DNA of 64,000 nt from Neodontobutis hainanensis (Eukaryota > Chordata > Actinopteri > Gobiiformes > Odontobutidae), in contig JALDNG010000104.1 of the NCBI GenBank assembly GCA_024349245.1, positions 62,001 through 126,000 of the forward strand, given 5' to 3'. A program made the position numbers and the translations under genes. Below are positions 26,501-35,500 of this stretch, piece after piece (the first letter of the stretch is position 1; every line of letters starts with the position of its first letter). Below the pieces are notes generated by a model, which saw nothing but the letters and a program-made list of their open reading frames with translations, was not told where the DNA came from and did not search any database.

Positions 26501-29500
26501 TATGGCCACAGCTCCAAGCAGACTAGCTCCTAGCTCTGGGACCAGTGTCAGGCATTAGATACTAATGGCCTTTCAGTGTGTTGTCAGTAATTGGGCAGAG
26601 AGAATGTTAGGGTGGGGCTCAATATTTTGCTATTATTATTAACTATTTATTACAGTATTTAGTCTACATCAGTGAACTTTTTTCTTTATAAATTGAATTT
26701 TCGGATTACAAATATTAAGCTTCACCTTAACAAGGTAACACTGTGCAATTTATCTCAGTCTTGTAAAAGAACCACTACTTAATGAAATACTATATATGAG
26801 TTTTGCACCTTTTGGGAGGATGCTGCCTGTGGAGATTTTTGTACATTAATTAATTGTGCCATTTAATAAGAAAACTGTCAAAACTGTCACCCAGTGCCGT
26901 GATTATTGCACATAATGTTACAAAAACAAATTACAACACATATATCCAATTTCTGAGTAGGTCTAATGAGAAAGGTCATTAAAGTTTAGCATTCTGTATT
27001 TCTTATAAGATACATAAAAGTCAACTTTTTTTTAATGTAATTGTTATGTCTGTTTTAATGTAACTTTTAAAGCTTTACCACAGATGGTCCTTCACATAAC
27101 TATAAAACTCAGAGGACTCCCCTGCTCTAAGTAAAACAAATGCAGCCATTGGTTTCAAATGATTAGACCAGCCATCTGCCTCTAGCTTTTTTGTTTTGTG
27201 CAAAAAGGTGGATGTTTTATTTGAACTGGAACCCGAGTCAGTCGCGGCCACTGTAGACTTACTCATTAGCACTAGCACAAACATGTCACACGTGGTACAG
27301 GATGAGTTTTGCTTGGGGAAGTAAACACTACATTATATTGTATATCATTTAGTGAAAGTTGTGGGAGGAGAATCTTTCACATACACTCCCCAAGGCACAA
27401 GCTCCAGGTGCAGAAGTCCTCCCCTGGCAAGTTATGTCTACGTACGAAGGACATGACATGATCAGATTTGACATTACTTGAAGAGAACAATTTTCCCCCA
27501 GTAATTATAAACAATATAAACAGTAGAAAATAAAAAAAATATTATAACATGTGGCAGAAGGCCACACCAACCAAAACAAAGAATCTACAACAAGTTTTCA
27601 TAATCATACCAAGCAATAACATTGGGTCACAAGAATATATTGGATCTATGTAAAACTACACACAATCTGTTTCTCTATAATACTGACATTAATAGAGGTT
27701 TCTATTAGAGGCAGTTATAATACATTTACAGTGACTTTCTAGCATTAGCACATACAAGCACATAGAGGCCCTTTTCCTTCTCCTAGTTTCAATTGTCTTA
27801 AGCCAGTGAATATCTTAAATGTCCAAAACTTGTTAAAGATTAAAGCACAAGGTCTTAGATGTTTCCTAACTTTACTAGAAGATAAAAAAAATGATCTGGT
27901 GATAGCTGACAGGTCACTAAATATATGGTTGTATATTGTACCTTTCATTATAGGTAATGGGCTTTTCTCTGGCTCAAAGATATCTTGCATTGTTCTTTCC
28001 CATCTTCAAGCCAACTGTTCAACTGTGTAAATTTATCTTAATTTATTTATGACAATGCACATTAATTAACATCTGTCAACAGTTGTTAATATTTTATAGC
28101 TAAAATGCTTATTTGCATCCGTAAGCCAGACAGCTAAAAAAAAAAAAACACATAACAATTAAGACACACAAGTAGAATATAGAGGAACAAAACAAAAAAG
28201 TACTACACCTACACATAAAGATGTTAAATCAGCCACTGTTTGAGTTGCGTTTTGAAGTTGGTTAATGTGGGACACTTTCTTATTGCTGGAGGTAGACTGC
28301 TCCAGATCTTACTGCCTTTCACAGAAGCTTTTGGCCAAAGACAGTTCTTCTTTGTGGCACTTATTTATTTATTTACTTGTTTATTTGAACAGGGACAGTA
28401 CACATTATTAAACATTTCTGTAAAAGTGCCAGTATTATTATTAATAAATATAAGGAGACATACAGTATTTTTTTATTTCATAAAAACCTGAAGATGACAG
28501 GGTGGATCGTGGCATGGCAAGGTGGACAAAAGCATTAATGGGTGAATGAGAAGAGAAACTAAGAAAATTATTAATGATTTTATCATTTAACTTTTCAGTT
28601 CCATACATGTTTCTGTCTTTTTTTGTGAGTAATAGATCAGTTTCGGACACACACCAGACTGTGATTATAAAAAATGTATTGCATTATTTTTTGTTATGGA
28701 TTTTTTATTTAACATTGCATTTTATATCATAGTAGTCAATTATTTAATGAGCAATAACTCCATATTACAAAAAACTAAGCATTTAAGTATTTTATTTAGA
28801 GAATAAAAAAACAACAACAAAACTGTGGACGGGGTTTTTGATGATGCAGCTCGGCCACTTTAAAGCCTGTTCCCAAAGACTCTGAGGACTTAACCAGGAC
28901 TCTAGCCTTGGCTTGGAAGGACCCTCCTCCAAAGAAAGGATTCTGGCAATTGGGAAAGGCCCTAAGTAGCACCAAGCATATTTTAATTATTTTTGTTTAC
29001 TATTGCAATGGTGAAATGAAAGTGATTCTATTGTTTAAAGTGTATATGCACCTGTTAGACTTCAACTTGTGATGCTGTCACAGATCCAAATGTTAGAGCT
29101 GAAGGTCGGTAACAAAGGGAATGATTTATGTCAGGAGAGGTTTATAGAAACTTCACTTTACCACCCAACCAATCTAGACATCACATGCCATTTCTGTCAG
29201 ACCAAGTTAAGTCACCAATTCATTATCAAAGAACCCTGCAACATCTGGTGTCCTCCTCTGTCTTTTTTAAACCAGGAGACAGCCAGCAGTGGTTGTAGAT
29301 AATGACCTTTTCAGCAAATAATAAGCGGCACGACACCTGACAAATGTTAAGCAGGTAGAACTTAAGGCAGGCAATCAAGCCATGTGCATTAAAGGGAACA
29401 AAAGGGGACTGCGCCCTCAGAAACACTGATGCGCTCCATTTTGACTCCACAATGAATAAAGAGAAGACAGACAGGGTAAAATTTTAATTTATCAAATGTT

Positions 29501-32500
29501 CTTCATCTTCCATTGGCTGGGTTTGTCTTATGGCAATGCATTATAGGATTACAGTCATTTTAGAATCGTTGTGTTTCCATAAGATATAAAGAACATTTAA
29601 AGCAAATTTCTGACATCTAAAAGGGAAATACAAGCGTGTTTCCATTCACTACTGAGTAATAAATCAAGTTTGTGTGAAACCAGTGTCATAAAGCTTAGAA
29701 TTTATTTTGCATATTTGGTATTGATCCGATACCAAGTCAATACAAGGCCAGTCTTGTCATACCATACAATACCCCCTCCCCCCACACATCGGACCTGGTA
29801 AAAATGATTTGCCTTTGGATTCTTAGTCAAAGTCAAAGTCAAAGTCAAATTTCTTTATATAGCACATTTACAGATGGCAGAGCCACACCAAAGTGCTTCA
29901 CAATAAAATGCTAAGTGCTTTAAACAAAGGAAGACAAAAAAGAAATAGTAATCATAATATATAAAATTATTAAAATAAAATAAGGAAAGGACACAATACG
30001 AATAACTACAGGAGTTAAAAAATGTAAGCCTTTCGCTATCCTTTGACACTAATCAAAGGCTAGAGAAAAGAGGTGAGTCTTTAAGAGAGACTTAAAAGTG
30101 TTTGGAGACTGGGCTGCACGGATGTGAAGGGGGAGGCAGTTCCAGAGTCTGGGGGCTGCTACTGCAAAGGCTCTGTCCCCCTTGGTTTTTAGCCTGGACC
30201 TGGGCACTTCCAACAGCAGTAGGTCAGCTGACCGTAGTGCTCTGGAGGGGGTGTAGTGGTGGAGAAGCTCTGATAGGTATGTGGGGGCCGCACCATTGAG
30301 GGATTTATAGACTGTCAGTAGTATTTTAAAATCAATGCGGTAACGGATGGGGAGCCAGTGTAGTGATGCGAGGACCGGGGCGATATGTTCACGCTTTTTT
30401 GTACAGGTGAGGAGTCGAACCAACTGCAGGCGGCGGAGCTGGGAAAGGTCAATGCCAGTGTATAGAGAGTTGCAATAGTCCAGTTGAGAGGAAATGAATG
30501 CATGGATAACTCTATCTAGATCATTCTGGGGCAGGTAGTTTTTGACCTTAGCTATATTTCTCAAGTGAAAAAAAAATTTTCACTTTTTTTTTCAATTTTT
30601 TGGGATTTTTAATCAGTTAAAATCCAGTACCAAAAGTTTATGAGTAAACAGAAATTACTTTATTATCATATGTTCAGAAACAACACAAAAGAAATTGTTC
30701 AGAAACTGTATATAATAATAATCTACAATATCAATATTAAAGATACAACTAAATCTCTCCCTTTATAGCACTTCTTTCTGTTTTGTACAAAATTATTACT
30801 TCACAACAAATATATAAAAAATTAATCTGCTTTTCAAGTAGCATGTACTGTATGTCACAATACAATACAAAAATAAGGTATGTGTAATGCGCTGCTGCTG
30901 TTCGGGCGTGGCTGGTAGCGTGGGCAGTGCTTAAATATATAACGCCGCTGAGTCACGTGACGGTACAACAAACACACGAGGGGAGGGAGGAGTAAAATGA
31001 GCCTGCATTGCTCTGTGACAGCAGCATTTAGACAAACAGATCGCCTTATAAATGAAACCACTGCATACAAACAAGAGAGACAATGGTAACTTGAAATAAT
31101 CAATATTTGGATCAATCCGCCCACCACTAATGGACATCAAAAACTTCTTCTCACAATGAAGTATGGTCTTTACTGTTTAGATTTTCTATGGGTTGCAAAA
31201 AAACTAATTTTTTTTACAAAATCCACAAAATTGTTGGTGTTTTTTGTTAAATAACAACAAACAAAAAGTAGCTGCTTGGGTGATGGTCAGAAACAAGAAA
31301 ACAACAAGCAAGACAAAATGACTGGCCCAGTGTTAAGAATAACCAAAAGGAACACAACAACCACTAGCAAAGAATTTACCGAGGAATAGAATAGCTTTAT
31401 TGTCAGCTTTATTGTCAGTTGTCCAGGTGTGTACATGTAGTCACATTAAGTCAATTACATCATCTGCATTTTATCACCTTAAAAATATTTCCAGAGTCAA
31501 AGGAATAATGTCTCAACCAGACTTAGAGAAACTTATTCATGCTTTTATCTCCAGCAGGTTAGATTACTGTAACGGCCTGTCACTGGTCTCTCAAAACGAG
31601 GGTTAAGACAGCTGCAGCTTATTCAGAACGCTGCTACTCGGGTTCTAACTAACACCAGGAAGTACAACCACATCAGTCCAGTTTTAAAATCTCTGCACTG
31701 GCTTCCTGTTGCTCAGAGAATAGACTTTAAAACAGCACTGCTGGTTTACAAGTCTCTTAATGGTTTAGCACCAGAATATATTTCTGAAATGCTAGTAGCT
31801 TATGAGCCTCCTCGGACTCTGAGAACATCTGTGACAGGCCTTCTGCTCGTGCCTAGAGTTAGAACTAAACAGGGTGAAGCAGCGTTTAAGTTTCATGCAG
31901 CAAAAACCTGGAACAACCTCCCAGATGAAGTAAAACAAGCCTCAACTTTAACAATGTTCAAGGGGAGGTTAAAAACCTTCCTTTTCAGCTCCGCCTACAC
32001 CACAACTTAAAATGTTTTTTATCTGCACTCTTCTTCTTTTATAATGCTTTTAATCTTTCTTATGTTTCCAAATATAAATCTTGTAAATTGTCTTTTATTT
32101 CTGTAAAGCACTTTGAGTTACCCAGTGTATGAATTGTGCTATATAAATAAAATTGCCTTGCCTTGCCTAGGACACACCTGGACAACTAGCAACAGTTTTA
32201 AAAAAGAATCCCAAAGAACACTTAGTCTAGTCTAGTCTGTACTTTCCACATTAAAGAATATTACTAAAATGATGGGACAAAATAATAAGGCGAGGTTAGT
32301 GAGACAAACAGTCGTGCACAAGCTGGAGTGTGCATTCAAAAGAACAAGGACAACAATGGACAGCAGCTGCTAAATGGAGCAAACACAGAACTATTTCTAA
32401 GCGCTCGAAGTGTCCTTAGGCAAAGTAGCAGCAAGTAACTATTATTTATTATTTAATGACTTTTACCATTTAGCTACATTTTTTGTCAAATTAAATAAGC

Positions 32501-35500
32501 TGTCCACTTGTTTATGTATACAGTGGCCTTCTGCATTGAGTGGGTTTAATAATGAAAGTGAATATCCTTTATGATTCCAGATGACAGTTGCAAATAAACA
32601 TAATAACCCAGAAGACATTTTCCGACCTCATTCAGCTATGACAATCAGCTGAGCAAAACTGATACCCCTTTCTTTTAGTTAAATGTTGTGAATAGGCAAC
32701 AAAGTAAAACGCAAATCCCATGCTGCAAGGAGAGTGAAACATGTATAACATATATATTCTGTAAGTTTGAACACAGCAATCTTTCAACAACTCACAGCGC
32801 TCTAGCTGTAAGTAGGCTGCTTGGTCAGAGCCCAACAAGCCAAACATTATGTTAAATCATTCTCTACAGCTAAAACATCTAAGCTGTGCAGAATTTGCAT
32901 TAAGCATGAACAACTCTACACTCTGCATGCATCGCTTTAGGAAATTAACACTTCATTTTAGAGAACCCTTTGAAATCCCAACTGTATATCCCACAACAGA
33001 TTTACACAGTTGCTTACGGCTCTTTTTCTATTATCCTTTCTATTCACCCAGATACACAAAGATGAAGACTGCCACAAACATTTACATCTTCAACTTGGCT
33101 ATAGCCGACGCCTTGGCTACCAGTACGTTGCCTTTCCAGAGTGCCAATTACCTGATGAACACCTGGGAGTTCGGAGAGGTCCTCTGTAAGCTCATCATTG
33201 CCATCGACTATTATAACATGTTCACGAGCATCTTCACCCTCACCATGATGAGCGTGGACCGCTACATCGCTGTGTGCCACCCCGTCAGGGCGCTGGAATT
33301 TCGGACACCGGCTAAAGCTAAGATGATTAATGTCCTCATCTGGGTGGTGTCATCTGCGATTGGGGTGCCTATAATGGTCATGGCTGTGACTCGAGACGAC
33401 AGCAGTGGTAAGCTGCTTTCTTAGATTGCAATATTGTTTCCAGTGTCGGGCTGCTTCTATCTATCAGTGCTCCATCAACTGCATCTTTACCTTTTTATGA
33501 CTACAGTCTGAGAAAGATTTTCTCACTTTCAAGGTCGGATGGATTTTTTTACTAAAGACAGGGCTCAAGAGAAGAATGGGTTCAGTCTTTATCCCACATT
33601 AGGAGGTAGTAACAGACAATATGGATTGAGACAGCTCAGTCATAAATGGGACTGTTCAGCCTCATGACATGGATAAATAGATGGCATTTGCAGTTATATT
33701 TATGATTTAAAGTCAAATTAGCAATGTACTTTTATAGATTTAAATCAGCTTTTTCTTCTAGTAGATAACATAAAATATGTTTGTGGACCTTTTTGCTCTA
33801 TTGCCCATTTAACATAAATGGGGCAGATGACTAATTTTGATTATATTTGTGAGAGACATTTATACCAATATCATGGAAAGGGTTATAACAGGATGCTAGC
33901 AGACTACAGTATTTTTAAATTTGGAGAGAATAATTAGGTTGCACAGTGGCACAGTGGTGAGGACTCCTGCCTCTCACCCAAACACATGCATGTATCGGTC
34001 TATTGACCACTCTAAAGTGTCCCTAGTAAATGAATGTGACAGTGAATGGGTGAATGTTACTGTCTGTCTAAATGTTAGCCCTGCGACTAACTGGCCATTG
34101 TCCAGGATGTACCCCGCCTCAGGCCCAAAGCTGCTGGAATAGGCTCCAGTCACCTGTGACCCCTCATTGGAACAAGCGTGGGGATGGGACGGTATGAGAT
34201 TCTGAAGGTTCAGAAACATATCAAGATATGATGGTATTGACGGTAATGTAAGTGTTGATTAAAGCTTGAAAAGCTATTATTTTCCAGGTAAATTAGATAA
34301 AATGTTTTTTTATCCAATCAAACAGTAGAAGAATTATCTTTTCAAATAAATAACTGCTGTGTCTTTAAGGCAGAGCTTCAGCTGTTGTTATTTTAGGCTC
34401 AGTTTTTAGTCCCCTTTGTTTAGAATTGCCTATACAAGCTTTTTAATGCTGTAATTATTCAGTAAATAGCACCAACACAGTTCTACTGAAGCTTTGAAAG
34501 GATTTATTAGCAGAGTGTTGTCCCTTTTAGTGTTTTCTTTGGTTTGATTTACTATGAATGCAAAGGCCCAACATTAAACTCACAACCAACTGTCGCTGTG
34601 TGTCTGACGTAATGAAGCATGTGACGCTGCGGAGGTGCGTAACAGAGAGGACGCAGCCAGTTGATCCTCCTGCTAAAGTTACACCTTATATGTTATTTTC
34701 ATCAGACACCACAGAAATAGTACATGAACTGAAACACGCTTTCATGTAGCTCGCAGTAAACCTCATTAAACAAACACCAACAAAAATATAGCACGGTTCA
34801 GACAGAGCCTACCTGCTCTCTGTCCTGCATTAGTCTTTAAAAATGTCCTGTTCCTCGCCTCCTTAACAGTCTGTGAAGCAATCCACTCGAAAAAAAGTAA
34901 TGCTCTCTAGGTTTAATCCATGTAATATGTATTTAAAAAAAGAGAAAAGAAAAAAGACTGCGTGGTCCCAAAACACAGAGCAGAACAGTTGGACCTCACA
35001 GGGAAACAGAGACTGCTCGATTTTCTGGTTATATTATCCTCTAGACTCCCTAAAACTCTTTAACTGATCCCAGGGTCCAAGCTGTCTGCCTTCGACCAAA
35101 ACTTATCTTTAAAAAAAATACAAAGGCTCTTTATTAAATGTAATAATTTCATTTGTGCCTCATCACCTCATATTACATTAATTCATTAATAATGTGAATA
35201 TGTGTTTTAAACAGTATTAATAATATCTTCCTAAATAAGCGGTAGAAAATAAATAAATGAAAGAGAAATTTTTATTCAGTATACATAGATAAAAGGTATG
35301 GTGCAAGAACTGTCCCTTGAGGAACTCCAGGGCTGCTAATTACAATCTTAAAGACACATCTGTGCTTTGCTGTGTTTCCTGTTAGATGGTGTTAAATATT
35401 GTCCAAAAGCCTTTGCGCATAATCTAATAATAATCTGGTGACTCATTGATGAAAGCACTTGAATTATCGTGTGATACAATAGCAATAATGTATATTTAGT

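Larger units (their letters stand above)
9876..33051 (+). other. oprd1 intron 1 (about 23.2 kb)
   Basis: Donor gtaact, acceptor cacccag. It holds most of the transposon load of the gene: minisatellites, three SINE copies, LINE fragments and an antisense 5.4-kb chromovirus. Stretches not listed separately (10400-11040, 11390-12420, 14230-15750, 16770-17880, 23520-25410, 26530-28020, 28460-29690) are AT-rich; I see no gene or recognised element in them. Confidence 0.85.

Noticed and set aside
32849..33051. Open frame upstream of exon 2 as extra receptor coding sequence
   Set aside because: A clear acceptor (cacccag) sits at 33051 and exon 1 supplies the correct N-terminus and TM1. The upstream residues have no receptor similarity.
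33044..33280. 78-residue minus-strand frame over exon 2
   Set aside because: Antisense shadow of the receptor coding exon.
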